64,000 bases of DNA from Tenrec ecaudatus (GCF_050624435.1 NC_134545.1:82223563-82287562), one strand, 5' to 3'. Numbered from the stretch's first letter, positions 11,092 through 23,192 are shown. Numbers and translations are program-made. The notes: generated from the letters alone by a model not told the origin.

Positions 11092-11591
11092 TGTGTTAAT
11101 CTGGGTACTTTAGAGAAACAAACCCACAGAAACTCATGTATAAGAGAGAGTCTTATATAAAGGTTAGGTGCATGTCCAGAAAACATTCCAACCCAGTGCT
11201 ACCCAAGCCCACAAGTCCAACATTAACCCATATGTCCAACACCAATCTTCAAAGTCCTCCTCCATCTCACAAAACACACGCAGTGAGGCCGACTGCAGGA
11301 GGAAAGCTGACTCGGGAAACATGTAAGCATCTCAGCGCTGGCAGGGGTCTCCACACAGCTGCTTCAGCACCTAGGGCTGCATCGGGGTAGGTCCATGAGG
11401 CTTCTCCTCGGGGATGTCTTGCAGGGAGTGAGCCTTGCTAGCTGAAGCAGGGAACTGGCTGAGGCAGCTGTACCCTAGTCCAACCATCAGAAAGCAAGAG
11501 ACTCGAGAACTAGAAAGCTGAGGCTCACCAAGCCATTCATCCCTCCGCCCTTCAATTAACCCCATATGTGTTTATCGGCCAGGTTGGCACA
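11092..11591 (+). mobile_element. Repeat B (LTR-like unit, ~500 bp)
   Basis: It starts TGTGTTAATCTGGG and ends GGCCAGGTTGGCACA, so the unit has TG...CA termini. It aligns along its length with the copy at 40670-41166 (497 bp), including AACATTAACCCATATGTCCA and GGCAGGGGTCTCCACAC. The reverse strand has a TATATAA-type box about 60 bases from the end. Size and termini suggest a solo LTR, but no target duplication is visible and the family was not identified. Confidence 0.55.
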
Positions 11592-12520
11592 ATAAACTAA
11601 TTACCTCAAGCGCACTGCCATGTTTCCACTGATCTTGGACCCACGGGACTCTGCACCCACCACCTGTGTTCTTCCTGCACCCACTGCACCTTCCTGTGTC
11701 ATCGACCTGCAGCTGCCTAAGTCTGAAGAGGGCCCCGGCATGCATAGACTTAGGGATTGAGTTGAACTGGGCAAGAATAACTGGGCAAGAATAAGTGATC
11801 TAAAGTCACTTTTTGATATCAAGTTCTGTCTGATACATGTCTGATGCCACTGGTTTTGTTTCTCGGGACAGCCCAGCCGGGTACACGACCTCACCCAGAT
11901 GCAAGGAAGAGACCCTGGTGACCCGGGCGTGATGCCTCGGGCTGCTAACAGGAAGCTCATCCGCTCAAAATCATCAGCCGCTCTGTGGGCGAAAGAAAGT
12001 TGAGTCTGTCTAGCCCATCAAGAATGATTAGAGTCTCAGGAAGCCAGAGAGGCAGTTCTACCCTGACCGATAGGGTCAGAAACGACGAAACAACTGATGG
12101 GAGTAAGGGAGATGCCAAGAGGGCGGGCCTAGCACGTGTTGTCACAGCCGTTGTTCAGTAAGGACTCTCTACCAGGACAGAGAACAGGCCTACAGAGCAA
12201 GGCGTGTTGGTGGCTAGCTCATTCACGGTGCCTTTCTTAAGAGCCCACAAGGATTTCATGGCTGAGATGTTCGTTGCCTTGCTCTTTTTTCGCAGCAGCG
12301 TTTGATGCATGCTGTTTGCAGGGCTGGCAAGTGCTGCTGAGTGAGAATGTAAGTGAAGACATTCATTTCCTCGCTGTGTCTGCCCAGCGGCTCACCGGCT
12401 CACCGCTGGGGAACTCATTACCCGTGAGTACTTCCTCCCCAGGTACAGGAACATACAGATGTATTTATGGGCTACTTTTCAGGGCTAGAGCAGTGAGCCA
12501 TTGATCCAAAATACACCCTG
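11592..12520. other. Unassigned intergenic sequence
   Basis: No gene or clear repeat. A 14-bp direct duplication (AACTGGGCAAGAAT twice) lies near 11764-11795. The box-like AGTCTCAGGAAGCCAGAGAG at 12030-12050 may be AfroSINE-derived. Confidence 0.4.
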
Positions 12521-12521
12521 C

Positions 12522-12690
12522 TCTCATCTCTCGAGTTGATGCCGACTCTGTAGCAGCCCTCTAGGCCAGGGTAGAGCTAAATTTTAGAGACAATCCAAAT
12601 ATTAAGAGAGTCTAAAAAGAATAACCCCTCATGTGGGGATTGCTACATCCTAACTGCCAAACCACTGAACTCTTGGCCCATCCCAACTGA
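12522..12690 (-). repeat. AfroSINE, degenerate
   Basis: Reverse copy: GAGTTGATGCCGACTC tail, then a decayed spacer, then AACTGCCAAACCACTGAAC near the head. Confidence 0.6.
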
Positions 12691-12820
12691 CGCCAAGTCT
12701 TAACTAGCACCTACCACTTGTTGCTACCCTTTCTTCCGGTGATGGGCATTTAGGTTGTTTCCGTCCTTTGGCTACCGCGGAAGGGCTGTCAGGAACACTG
12801 GCGCACGAGTCTCTGCTTTC

Positions 12821-13010
12821 AAACCAAACTCATCGCCATCTAGCCAATGCTGGCTAAGAGCCACGCTGCAGGGCGGAAAAACCCTGCCTCTGTGGGCTGC
12901 TGAGACGGTGCCTCTTTACAGGAGTGGAAAGCTTCATCGTTCTCGGAAGGAGCGGCTGGTGGTTTCAAACTGCTGACCTAGGGGTTAACAGCGTGAGCCG
13001 GGATGCTCTG
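12821..13010 (-). repeat. AfroSINE inserted in the L1
   Basis: Reverse copy: ACTCATCGCCATCTAGCCAA, CTGAGACGGTGCCTC, GGAGTGGAAAGC, TTCAAACTGCTGACC. L1 sequence resumes immediately after. Confidence 0.75.
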
Positions 13011-13710
13011 GGTCATACGGTAGGCCTACTTTTCATTTTCTGAGGAATTGCCACACTGTCCTCCAGCATGGCTCTGCCGTGTTGCCTTTGTTTGAAACGC
13101 TAGCCACCCTGCGGGAGGGCAACAGTCACCGGCTGTGGTTTAGGTTTGCAGCTCTCACGGCAAAAGACGGCCGAGCACCTTTTCATGTGTTCTAGGGGCC
13201 ACACGAATGTCCTCTTTGGTGAAATAGCTACTCAAGTTCTTTGCCCATTTTACGCTCTGCTTCTCTGCCCTGTGGGTTGTTAAGTTGTGGTGAAGGGAAG
13301 TTACTGCCTGTGGCTCCTCTCTCCAGTCTTTGTAAGTCCCAACTCATCACTGCATGCAAATCAGGGATTGGTCAGTTTTGTCACTCTGCTGAGTATAAGA
13401 GGAGCCATCATAAAAACAGCAACCGAGGTTTCCACGGCCGTCAGGAGAGCACATGCAAAATCCATGTGTGACGTGGAGGCGGCAGCAGAGGCTGCCGGAC
13501 TGAGACCAGGAGACAGCACAATGCAATCTGAGTGAGGGAAATGGAGTGCCTTTGGGCAGGAAGCTGCCTTCCAGAGTGGAGTGTCCTTTGGGTGTGATCA
13601 GAACTAGAAGAGCTTTGTAACTCTGTCTCAGCAGGGCAGAGGCCAAGAGGCTGTGTGGCTGAGAAGGCTGAGGACCAGAGAGAGAGAGATGTACCTGTCA
13701 GTGCTAAGTT

Positions 13711-14708
13711 GAGGCCCTGTAGCCTCCACCCAAGTACTCCCTCAGTGCAAGAACACTTTGTTCTATTAAACTGGCATTCCATGATGCTCACCTTCCTGAC
13801 ACAATCAGTGAAGACAAAGCGGGTGCAAGTGTAAATGTGGTGAAGAAAGCTGATGGTGCCTGGCTATCAAAAGATATAGGGTCTGGGATCTTAAAGGCTT
13901 GAAGGTAAACAAGTGGTCATCTAGCTCAGAAGCAACAGAGCCCACATGGAAAAAGCACACTAGCCTGTGTGATCACGAGGTGTCGAAGGGATCAGTTATC
14001 AGGCATCAAAGAACAAAAAAACATTACATTATCAATGAGAGGGAGTGCTGGGTGGGGACCCAAAATCCATCTGTAGGCAACTGGACATCCCCTTACAGAA
14101 GGGTTGTGGGGAGGAGACGAGCCAGTCAGGGTATAGTGTAGCAACAATGTAACATACAACTTTCCTCTAGTTCCTAAATGCTTCCTTCCCCTCACTATCA
14201 TGATCCCAATTTCTACCTTACAAATCTGGCTAGACCAGAGGATGTACACTGGTACAGATAGGAAATGGAAACACAGGGAATTCAGGACAGATGATCCCTT
14301 CAGGACCAGTGGTGAGAGTGGCGATACCGGGAGGGTAGAGGAAGGGTGGGGTAGAAAGGGGGAACCGATGACAAGGATCTACATATAACCTGCTCTCTGG
14401 GGACGGTCAACAGAAAAGTGGGTGAGGGAAGATGTCGGACAGTGTAAGATATGACAAAATAATAATTTATAAATTATCAAGGGTTCATGAGCGAGGGGGT
14501 AGTGGGAAGGGAGGGGGGAAATGAGGAGCTGATGCCAGGGGCTTAAGTGGAGAGCAAATGTTTTGAGAATGATGAGGACAATGAATGTACAAATGTGCTT
14601 TACACAATTGATGTATGTGTGGATTATGATAGGAGTTGTATGAGCACCTAATAAAATGATTAGGAAAAAAAAGAATAAAATTTTTTTTTTTAAAAAGAGG
14701 CCCTGTAG
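13711..14708 (+). mobile_element. Repeat A with 12-bp target-site duplication
   Basis: The element body is 13723-14696 (974 bp), ending CCTAATAAAATGATT and an A-rich tail. The 12-base duplication GAGGCCCTGTAG flanks it at 13711-13722 and 14697-14708. 5' truncation, an A tail and a duplication of this size are the signature of L1-type target-primed insertion. No coding frame. Confidence 0.85.
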
Positions 14709-14767
14709 ACAAAATGTTGAATCCTGGATACTTTTGATGTTGACTCGTATAACCTGTTAAGTTCCCA

Positions 14768-15931
14768 TGTTAGTCTGGGTGGACTAGAGAAACGAGTCCA
14801 GGGAGACTCATGCACGTATAAGAAAGAGCTTCATATACATGAGCAGTTAGATATTAAGAGAACATCGCAGCTCAGTCCAGATCAAGTGCATAAGTCTGAT
14901 ATCAGCCCGTATGTCTGATACCAATCTATAAAGTCCTCTTCAGACTCAGGAAGCACATGCAATGCCGCCGAGTGCAGGAAGATCACAGGCCAGTGGATGC
15001 AAAGTCTTGTGGATCCAGTGGTGTACGCATCTCAGCACTGGCAGGGGTCTCCATGAGGCTTCTCCAGCTCCAGAGGTCTGTCTCCATCAGCCTCTCTCCA
15101 TGTGTCTTCTCCTCAAGAATGTCTTGCAATGAATGAGCCAACAGAGAATCTCACAGGGAGCAATTCTAGAGAGCCTCCTGCCTCCAGGGAGGAAGTACAG
15201 GCGTTCCAAGATTCCTTAGGAGAAGTTCATTGTGGGAAACAGAAGGATTTCTCCCAAGTTGTCTCCCCAAAATATATGTCAGACCTAGGACACTGCTTGC
15301 AACTCATGGTAAATGATTGTCAAGTTATCTCCCTGAAGACTCCAGTCATCCAGAGCAAGCAGACACCATTGTTTCTCCCTCAATAGGCAGGGCTCACTCC
15401 CTGCTGTCAGGGTCAGTGCATTGCTTCCCCTGAAAGCTTAGGCTCAATAAAGGCGCTGGCTCTAAGGCAACCAAGGTTAGGCCGCCATCATGAATCTAGG
15501 GTCCTCCCATCTTGTCACACGTATACCCTTATTACCTATAGCACAACCCTTTGCTGTGATGTATGTCTTCACCTGTATTTAAGGGGCTTGCACATCCCCA
15601 GAGAATATATAAGCCTTGGTTAGCAATAAATCTCCCCCCACCCACCCCTCTCTCCTTCTCTCCACATGGACCACCATGTGAGACTGAGGTGAGCATGCTA
15701 CTATGAAATGTCTGCCTCCATTATTTCAATCTCTCTTCTCTCTTGACTTTACTAATCGCTGTACAATTGCGCCTACCGGACCTGTGATGATGTGTTAGGG
15801 GCTAGATTCCCTGACAGGCCATGCCCACACAGAGGCCTCACTGGCTCTATCCTGATTGACAGGCTAGACTCCACCTCCACCCCTACACACAAATTGACAC
15901 CAGATTATGTAATTACCACAGTTCCCTAACA
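14768..15931 (+). mobile_element. Repeat B, longer subfamily, carrying a nested LTR
   Basis: It begins TGTTAGTCTGGGTGGAC and ends AATTACCACAGTTCCCTAACA, so the ends form TGTTAG/CTAACA. Removing 15277-15816 leaves about 624 bp. The body matches other B copies (GCAGGGGTCTCCATGAGGC). An LTR nature is inferred from the TG...CA ends only. Confidence 0.55.
15277..15816 (+). mobile_element. Solo LTR (same family as 27348-27903)
   Basis: The right end CTAGATTCCCTGACA and left end TGTCAGACC give inverted TGTCAG/CTGACA termini. The shared body includes GCCGCCATCATGAATC, the TATA motif in GAGAATATATAAGCC (about 15600), an AATAAA near 15625, and GCTGTACAATTGCGCCTACC. No internal retroviral genes and no clear target duplication were seen. 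It is inserted in repeat B. Confidence 0.65.
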
Positions 15932-18019
15932 CCCCCCGTAATCGTGAATCCTGTCTGTGAGTCCTGTGTTATTTCTGCAGGACTCGCTCAAGGCAGCGGG
16001 CTCGTAGAGTGCAGTAGGAGGGTAGTGGGTGTGAGAACCAGGTCAAGAAGGATGGAGCACAAAGGCCTGTCTGACCTCTACCCAAGGCACTTGGCTTTCG
16101 CTGTGGCCCCTCCTCCCTCATTACAGCAGTCAAGGAGGTCAGACATTGGTCAGAAAGACTTCCAAGCCATTCCCTCACTACTCTGGTTCCTTTCCAGAAC
16201 GTACCAGTCTTTGTCCTTTACCAAAGGCCTACTGGACATGGAACTGTTTTGAGTTGTCAATGGCCAAGCCATTCCTTCAGTTGTTAAAGTTTCAGATAGA
16301 GTTTGGTCATTAGATTTTTATTGGATGTGTGATTTCTGAAGCTATTCTCCAAGTGGGTAGGTTGCTTTTCTTTTTGTAAATTCTTTCAAGGAACAGAAGT
16401 TTTTAATTGCTCAAAGTCCCATTTGCTTATTTAATCTTTTGCTGTTGGTGTTTTGTGATTATATTAGAGAATCCATTGGTAAAAGCGAGGCCTGGCAGCA
16501 CCCCCCCTGCATTTCCCCTTGCATTTTCTTCTAAGAATTTAATGGCTTTAGTTTGCACACAGAGGTCCTTAATTCAGTTTAAATCTGTTTTTGTGTGCAG
16601 TGTGAGGCATGGGTCCTGGTTCTGGGGTTGCCACATGGAAAGCCAATTTTTCCAAAGCTATTTACTGAAGAGACACTTTTCCTCCATCAAATGACTGAAC
16701 AATCTTTTTCAAAGTCAGTCGACTGTAGATGTGTGGGCTTATTTCTGGACTCTCAATTCTGTTCAGTTCCTTGGCTATGTATCGGTTGTAAGATAAGTAG
16801 CAGGCTGCTCTGTTTACTCTGTCTGTATCACCAGAGAAAGTCGAGGCTGTCTGCTCTGGGAAAGATGTATCTGTACAGTTACCTGTATGTTTCAAATCAG
16901 GAAGCAGGAATCTTGTATTTTGTTTTTCTGCTCCACCGTAGTCTTAACTATTTGGGGCCACTTGCTGGTCCATGCCAAGTGGAGGACGGTTGATCTGTTT
17001 CTCCACAGAAGACTTTGGAAGTTTGATTGGAGTTGCATTGGGTCGTAGGAATATATTCACAATGATAGGTTTTCAAGTTCACGGAGCGTCTTCCCATCTG
17101 TTTAGATCTTCTTGAATACCTTTCAGCAGCGCCCCATCATTTCCATTGCATGAGTCCCTCGGATCCTTCATCAGAGTTATTCCTCGGCATTTTACTCTTT
17201 TACACACGATTCCAAATGCACTTCTTTCCCTTGCAGATTCCTCACTGGTGGTACGTAGCAACGCAGCTGAGTTTTGCTTGTTGACATGGTACCCCGCAAC
17301 GTTTCTAAATGCCTCTGTGAGTGCTAGAGCCTGTCTTGTGGCCTTTTGGAGACCTTCTCTTTTTAAGAGCATCTCATCTGCAAATGGAGATCATTTTATA
17401 TCTTCTTTCACATTGGGATACCTTTTATGTCTCTGTTTTCCCCTTATCTTATTGCTCTTGTTAATACAATATTGAACAGACGTGGTGAGAGCAGGCACCA
17501 TTGCCTTGTTCCCCATTTTAGGTAGAAAACTCTTGGTCTTTTTCCATGAAGTATAATCTTACCTGCTGGGATTTTATATAAGTTTTGGATCATATTAAGG
17601 AATTTCCTTTCTATTCCAAGTTTTTAAAGGTTTTCATCAAGAAAGAGCGTTGGTTCATTTTATGTTTGCTGACCATCTTAAAAGTTCCTTTGGTGTGTGT
17701 GTGTGTGAATTCTAATTTCTATCAATGTGTCATGGATTTTCAAAATTATCTTATTACTGCCCTTCTCACCCGGGCACAAATCACCTGGCTTCCTTTAGCC
17801 AAGAGATGTAAACAACAAAGACAATTGTTGCATGTGGTTTGCAGCTCAAATACGACACAGTGATCCACCCCAGCCAACCATTATTAGCGTGCCTAGTACA
17901 TACCTGTCAGAATGAAAATGAATGTTGTATTTGCATTTTTCGCTTTAAACATCTCCACAATTAAAATATAATATAATTAAAAGTAATAAGAGAATGTTGA
18001 ATTTTATTAAATGTTTTTT

Positions 18020-18130
18020 TTTCCCCTCATGGTGGTGGTTGGATTTTACGTCAACTTAATGGTAGCTGGGTGGAGTATAGCCTATCAGTCAGCTGGTAGC
18101 CTGGGAAGGCTTCTTGGTGAGTGCAGGTGT
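18020..18130 (-). repeat. Repeat B fragment (reverse)
   Basis: GTTGGATTTTACGTCAACTT, then AGCCTATCAGTCAGCTGG, matches the reversed right end of repeat B. Related sequence resumes near 18490-18600 after a repeat A. Confidence 0.5.
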
Positions 18131-18175
18131 TTTATGAAAAATACTGGTTGGGGAAAAAAAGAAAAATACTGGTTG

Positions 18176-18476
18176 GAACCGATCACAAGGATCTACATGT
18201 GACCTCCTCCCTGGGGGACGGACAACAGATAAATGGGGGAAGGGAGACATCAGAGAGGGCAAGATATGTCAAAATAATAATTTTAAATTATCAAGGGTTC
18301 ACGAGGGAGCGGGGAGGGAGGGAAAAAATGAGGATCTGATGCCAGAGCTTAAGTGGAGAGCAAATGTTTTGAGAATGATGAGGGCAATGAATGTACAAAT
18401 GTGCTTTACACAATTGATGTATGTATGGATTGTGATAAGAGTTGTATGAGCCCCTAATAACGGTTATAAAAAGAGA
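18176..18476 (+). repeat. Repeat A, 5'-truncated
   Basis: Contains GGATCTACATGTGACCTCC, ATTATCAAGGGTTCACGAGG and AGTTGTATGAGCCCCTAATA. The poly(A) signal is mutated (AATAACGG). An ATACTGG motif near both ends may be a decayed target duplication. Confidence 0.65.
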
Positions 18477-18610
18477 GATACTGGTAACCTTTCTCTGGTC
18501 CTTCAACTTCCCATTTTGCTGGGATTCAGTGTCTGCCTCCAGGGGTGGCCGCAAATGGACTGCCGAATGGAGGCTCTGACCTGAGAGCTTTGCGCTCCCA
18601 GCTGTGTCCC

Positions 18611-18806
18611 CACCAACCCGGGACCTGCACTCTGTGCCCACCAACCCGGGACCTGCACTCTGTGCCCACCATCCCGGGACCTGCACTCTGTGCCCACCAA
18701 CCCGGGACCTGCACTCTGTGCCCACCAACCCGGGACCTGCACTCTGTGCCCACCAACCCGGGACCTGCACTCTGTGCCCACCAACCCGGGACCTGCACTC
18801 TGTGCC
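18611..18806 (+). repeat. 28-bp minisatellite, 7 copies
   Basis: Seven exact-length units of 28 bases begin CACCAACCCGGGACCTGC and end CTGTGCC. The third differs at one base (ATCCCG), and a partial eighth follows. Because 28 is not a multiple of three, each long open frame across it cycles through all three phases. The 90-185 residue frames on both strands are therefore repeat artefacts. The array is GC rich and nearly homogeneous, which suggests recent expansion. Confidence 0.95.
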
Positions 18807-19360
18807 CACGGCCTGGGCGCTCCTGCTTTTTACTTCAGTCTTCTGCATGCATCACTGGTCTGCAGCTCAGGGAGTCTGCGAGGGTCCCCGCTAGCATTGG
18901 ACCGGTGGCCTAGCATTGGGTGGATTATGATGTCTTCTTGGTATCAAGTTCTAGTTATACATAGATGAGTGTCACTAATATTTTTTGGGGGTGGTCCCTA
19001 GACAACCCTGCCCAACACATGTCCACAGAGAGCTGCCCGGGTTCTTTTTTCCTCGTGTTCTGCACATGTGATGCTTTTCACGGACTGACTTTCTTCGCTC
19101 CACCATCCCTGCCTTCCAGGAGTAAATCTCACTTGGTCAACCAACACACTGTCCAGCTTTCTCTCTCGTAACCTATTTGGTCTTCAAGTCTACTTTGTCT
19201 GATATTAATGTTGTCACCAGCTCTCTTTCGCGATTGTTCAGAAGGATTACCTCCCCCACCCCTTCACCCTGTCTCCCATCCCTTTACTTGTAACCTGTCT
19301 GTGTCCTGGTTTAAAGTGTGACTCTGTGGACAGCCTATAGCTTGATCATATTTTACAAGA

Positions 19361-19924
19361 GGAGAAGTCAAAAAGTATTGCTGCTCGGGCCGCAGTTTAC
19401 GCGTGCATGAATTTATTCATGCCTCTGGGTCACCAGAGAGCCGCAGACAAGTTCTCTCAGCAACACACTGATTTTCCTTTCATTGGGATACTTTCAGGGG
19501 GAAAAAGGGGTATTTTGTGTACCATGGCGGGGGGAGGGGATTATTTTGAGCCCTGGCCTTATTTTAAAAAAACAAAAAACCTCGACTATATATGCTGCCC
19601 CACATAAAAGGGCATTGTGCCAAGTCTCTCTGCTTTGCAGACACTGGAGCTGCTAAAATGTTTACGTTTCTCTGTCCTCAGGGACTGGAACACAGTGAGG
19701 CAGTCACGTTAGACAGGTATCAGCGTTGCTTTGAAATTTGAAGAGAAGTCTGTGTAAGCACAGAGGAGGAAGTGGGGGGTTGTCTGGAGAAGGCTTCACC
19801 AGGGATCTGACTTTGAAGCTGGAGCTGAAAGGTAAGAAGGAGGGGTCCCTGTGGAGGGTGGGGGGGAGGCACTACAAGCCAGCAGAACCAGGGAATCAAC
19901 CTGAAACAAAACAAACTCAGCACC
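19361..19924. other. Unassigned sequence with A-rich stretch
   Basis: No gene recognised. The short motif GAGAAGTCAAAAAGTATT near 19365 could be a transposon end, but no partner was found. Confidence 0.4.
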
Positions 19925-20092
19925 ACCGCCAACTCGCTGGAACCTTGTTGTCCCGGACAGAACTGAGTTTCCGAGCATGTGACTCTTCATGGGAGCAGAA
20001 AACCCTGTCTTTCCTGGGGGGTGGATTCCAACGGCTGACCTTGCCATTAGCAGCCAGTGCCCATTCACCGCGATGCCCAGGGTTCCTTGTGA
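19925..20092 (-). repeat. AfroSINE
   Basis: Reverse copy: CAACTCGCTGGAACC, CTCTTCATGGGAGCAGAAA, CCAACGGCTGACCTTGCC, GATGCCCAGGGTTCC head. Confidence 0.65.
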
Positions 20093-20171
20093 GCTGACAG
20101 CACACCACAGAGTCATCAGTCTCCAGAAGGAGGGCCTCAGCGACTCTCACTTGCTGATATTCATGCTCAGG

Positions 20172-20330
20172 AGCTCTGGCGAAGCTGTTGGGGAGGCATT
20201 GGGCTACTACCCTCACGTTGGTGGTTCAAACCCACCACCCACTCAGATAGCGACGTTGTGTCACCATGACTTGGAATGCCCGCGGTGGCAGTGCAGAGGC
20301 ATCAGCCCTCTCACGCACGGAACAGTATTG
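20172..20330 (+). repeat. AfroSINE
   Basis: Forward copy: GAGCTCTGGCGAAGC head, GGGCTACTACCCTCACG, GGTGGTTCAAACCCACC box B. The tail is decayed. Confidence 0.6.
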
Positions 20331-20639
20331 ATCTGTGAAATCAGTCAGCGATTGTGGGAAGAAACACGTGATTTCTGATGAGCACCGTTAAAAGATCGTG
20401 CTTCTGCCTCGCTCCTTCTTAGGCGTTCACTCTGGAGAAGCCGGGACCCTCAGCCCCCTGGGAGAATCCCCAAAGGAACCTGCTCTCAATAGGCAGCATC
20501 CTCCTTTGAGCTCGAGGAAACCAGCGCTCATGTCTCCGGGCAGAGCTTTGGGTGACTGCAGCCCTGCCTGGATCCTCAGGTCAGCCCTGTGCTAGAAGTC
20601 CCAGTGATCCTGGTCTGGATTAAAAAAATAATAAATAGA

Positions 20640-21080
20640 GCAAGGGGCCTCCAACAGCTATTTTACTAAAAAACAAACTAACGAACTTTTAGTTATAAAT
20701 TAGGTGAAGGCTTACAGAGAAGATTGTAGTTTTACATCCAGCAATTCCTGCACATTCTGATTCAACTCATCCATGGCGATCCCCTCAATGCTCTACTGCA
20801 TTATCCACACCCTCCCGGTGCCACCTGTTACCATCCGTCCTTCTTCCCCAACCCTCTGCACTTGGACTGGTCTTGAGTTCATGGAAAAACAGATCAAAGC
20901 AACAACAGAACAAAGCGAAGCAAAACCCTAGCAAGAACAAATCAGCACCTTTGCTGTTTAAAATCATTAAGTTTTAAAGGAATTATTTATTTTTATTGAA
21001 AAAATTTTTTAGTTTTTTTTAATAAATCTTTTTATTGGGTTTTTTAAGGGATTTTTTCGGCTAGTTATCCATTTGCATGC
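20640..21080 (-). repeat. LINE 3'-end-like AT-rich segment
   Basis: TTAGGTGAAGGCTTACAGAG and CATCCAGCAATTCCTGCACA resemble the afrotherian L1 3' region in reverse. It is followed by T-rich tails (AATAAATCTTTTTATTGGG). The assignment is by recollection of the family and is tentative. Confidence 0.4.
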
Positions 21081-21157
21081 ATAAAAAGACCCTGCACATT
21101 GTGGGAACAGGAAGAAAATCAGCAAGGCTGATTGAGAGAACCTAGACGTCCAGCCAA

Positions 21158-21330
21158 AGGAACCCAGGTGGCTGTGTGGTTATTGTTGGGCTACTAACTA
21201 CGAGGTCAGCAGTTTGAAACTACCCGCAACCCCTCTGGACAATGACGAGACTTTCCCACAGGGGCAGTTCTACCCTGTTCTATCGAGTAACTATGCTTTA
21301 AAATCGACTCGATGGCAGCGAATTTGGTTT
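21158..21330 (+). repeat. AfroSINE
   Basis: Forward copy: GGAACCCAGGTGGCTGTG, GGTCAGCAGTTTGAAACTAC, CACAGGGGCAGTTCTACCC, ATCGACTCGATGGCAGC-type tail. Confidence 0.8.
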
Positions 21331-23037
21331 TGTTTTTTTAGAAATACAGCCAGCATGTTCCTTCGAAGACCGACAGCAAGTTTTTGTCTCCCGGACTTTG
21401 GACATATTGTTCCTGGTAGAAGACATGATACTTGGCAGTAGAAGGTTGTCGGAAAAGAGGAAACCCCTCGGAAGGATGGGTTGACCCAGAGGCTGCCACA
21501 GTGGACGCAAACATGACCGTGATAGAGAGGCACTGGCGCTGTCTGCTGTGGGCAGGACCGACTGGCAGGAGGACGCTACAGAAGCCTGTGAAACCCTTGT
21601 TCCAGCGAGCGGTGCCATCTGCTGGGTGGCACACACGCACGCCACTCCCTCTCTCCCATCTCCCAGCACTGTCTCCCTAGTGTTTTTCCAAGGGTCACAC
21701 GGAGGCATGTGAGCCAGTTCTGTGGGGCGAACATAATATTTGCTTAGTGAGCCAAGAGCAAGCTCTGCAAAAGATGCCAAGCCTCGCTTCTGATTTCATC
21801 TTCTCCCTTAGTCTCCAGGGGATCGCCCCTGTGGTGCTGGGATTTGAGGGGAACAGAGAAGACGCAACATGCCCTAGGAGGGGAAGATGAAATTTTAAGG
21901 AGGCAATGAAGCAAATCTGAGCGAGACCCTAAAAGGCAGGATCCAGCGAGTTAATCTCTGGCGACCAGGGAAAATCTTTGTTCCGTGATGTTGGCAACGA
22001 CTGACTGCTGTTCCTTTCTGGTCTTTAGAGTTCTCAGACCTGCAAATATATCACCTGCACCCCCCAGTAATGGTGAGGAGTTCCTGAACACAGTGTCTCA
22101 TGCCATCGCTGTGGGAAGAGAGAACACTAGATGCCACGCTCCACAGCCAGCCCTTGGCCCGGGCTGACCCAACTAGAAAGCCTCCCAGAGAAATTGACAT
22201 TTACCTTTAGAATAGGAGATTGTGATAGAATCTTGGGTGTTTCTTCTTCCTTTTTTAAAGGGAAGGTCTTTCTTAGCTCAAAGATGACCTTTCCCAGAAA
22301 CCTTTGCTCTCACTTTTACCATAAGACTCACTGCTTTATATTATGTCTTCGGCTGGACTTTGAGGCTCCAGAGGGCAGCCTTTGTCCTTGTCCATCTGTG
22401 TCCCTTTCAGAGTCATAGTTTTAAGAAACAGGCCATGTGCTGGGTCACATGGTGAAAGAGGTGTGGATCCCATCCTTCCGGAAGTCAGTGTCCAGTAAAG
22501 GAGACCAGACGTGTTCACGTCTAGGGAGACTCCAGGGGAGAAATGACTATGCACGCGCCCATTCAGCACCCACTTTGTGTTAGACATGGGTCCACAGAAG
22601 CAAAGTCAGTTCCCCTCAGGACTAGCACAGACTAGAGAGTGGCAGAACGGACGAGTCTTGGGATAGGACGAGCCAGCGGAAACAATTCAGAGGGACCCCA
22701 GTCCAGGCAGTAGCTGCTGGTGAGGAGAGGGGCTCCCAGCAGGAGTGAGCTCTGAGCTGTGTTTAGGAAGTATCCCAGGTGGTGCAGGGAAGGATGTGCC
22801 AGGAAGCCTTCTCTGAAAATGCACGGAAGTGGAGGTGCGATGCCATTGGGGAATTTTTTGAGCTGAGGACACCCCAGACTTTGGGTCTTTATCCCGAGAG
22901 CCACAGAGAGCCACAGAAAACCCGGCAGATCAAGGATACAGGCGGGGCTGGGGAAGAAGGTTTTCTTTGGTTTCCAGAGGTAAACCGGGGATGGGGGTCC
23001 TGAGAGGTGAGGCCTTCTGAGGTTACTCGCAGAAGTC
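21331..23037. other. Unassigned intergenic sequence
   Basis: Several short frames on both strands, none with codon structure or homology. Positions 22555-22600 have an L2-like phrase (CAGCACCCACTTTGTGTTAG). Confidence 0.45.
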
Positions 23038-23192
23038 AAAGGAACCCTGGGGGTGCAGTGGCTTATGACCTGGACTCCTAACCTCAAGGTCAGCAGTTCA
23101 AAGCAAGCAGTGGAGGCGTCCAGTCTCAGAAACCCACAGGGGCAGTTCTATCTTGTCTTGTAGGGCCACTATGAGTCAGCAATGAATTCTTT
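23038..23192 (+). repeat. AfroSINE
   Basis: Forward copy: GGAACCCTGGGGGTGCAGTG, AAGGTCAGCAGTTCAAAGC, CACAGGGGCAGTTCTATC, CCACTATGAGTCAGCAATGA. Confidence 0.8.

Larger units (their letters stand above)
12700..19360 (-). mobile_element. Antisense L1 LINE, split by nested insertions
   Basis: L1 sequence on the minus strand occupies about 12700-12820, 13010-13262, 16300-17660 and 19100-19350. ORF2 segments are recognisable in conceptual translation. Around 17079-17300 lies VAGYHVNKQN and, further on, GIQEDLNRWEDAP, the region after the reverse transcriptase. Around 16662-16760 lies ELNRIESPEISPHIYSRL, the ORF2 C-terminal region. The 3'-UTR-like part reads at 13010-13262. All frames are broken. 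An AfroSINE, repeat A, repeat B, an LTR and a minisatellite now sit between the pieces. It may be one element or two overlapping L1s. Confidence 0.75.

Noticed and set aside
16300-17660. Host gene encoded by the minus-strand frames
   Set aside because: The residues match L1 ORF2 and are broken by stops and frameshifts.
18611-18806. CRISPR-like regularly spaced repeat
   Set aside because: Units are directly adjacent with no spacers, in mammalian DNA; it is a minisatellite.
18291-18848. 185-residue open frame on the minus strand and similar frames on the plus strand
   Set aside because: They are translations of the 28-bp minisatellite, with periodic residues in every phase.
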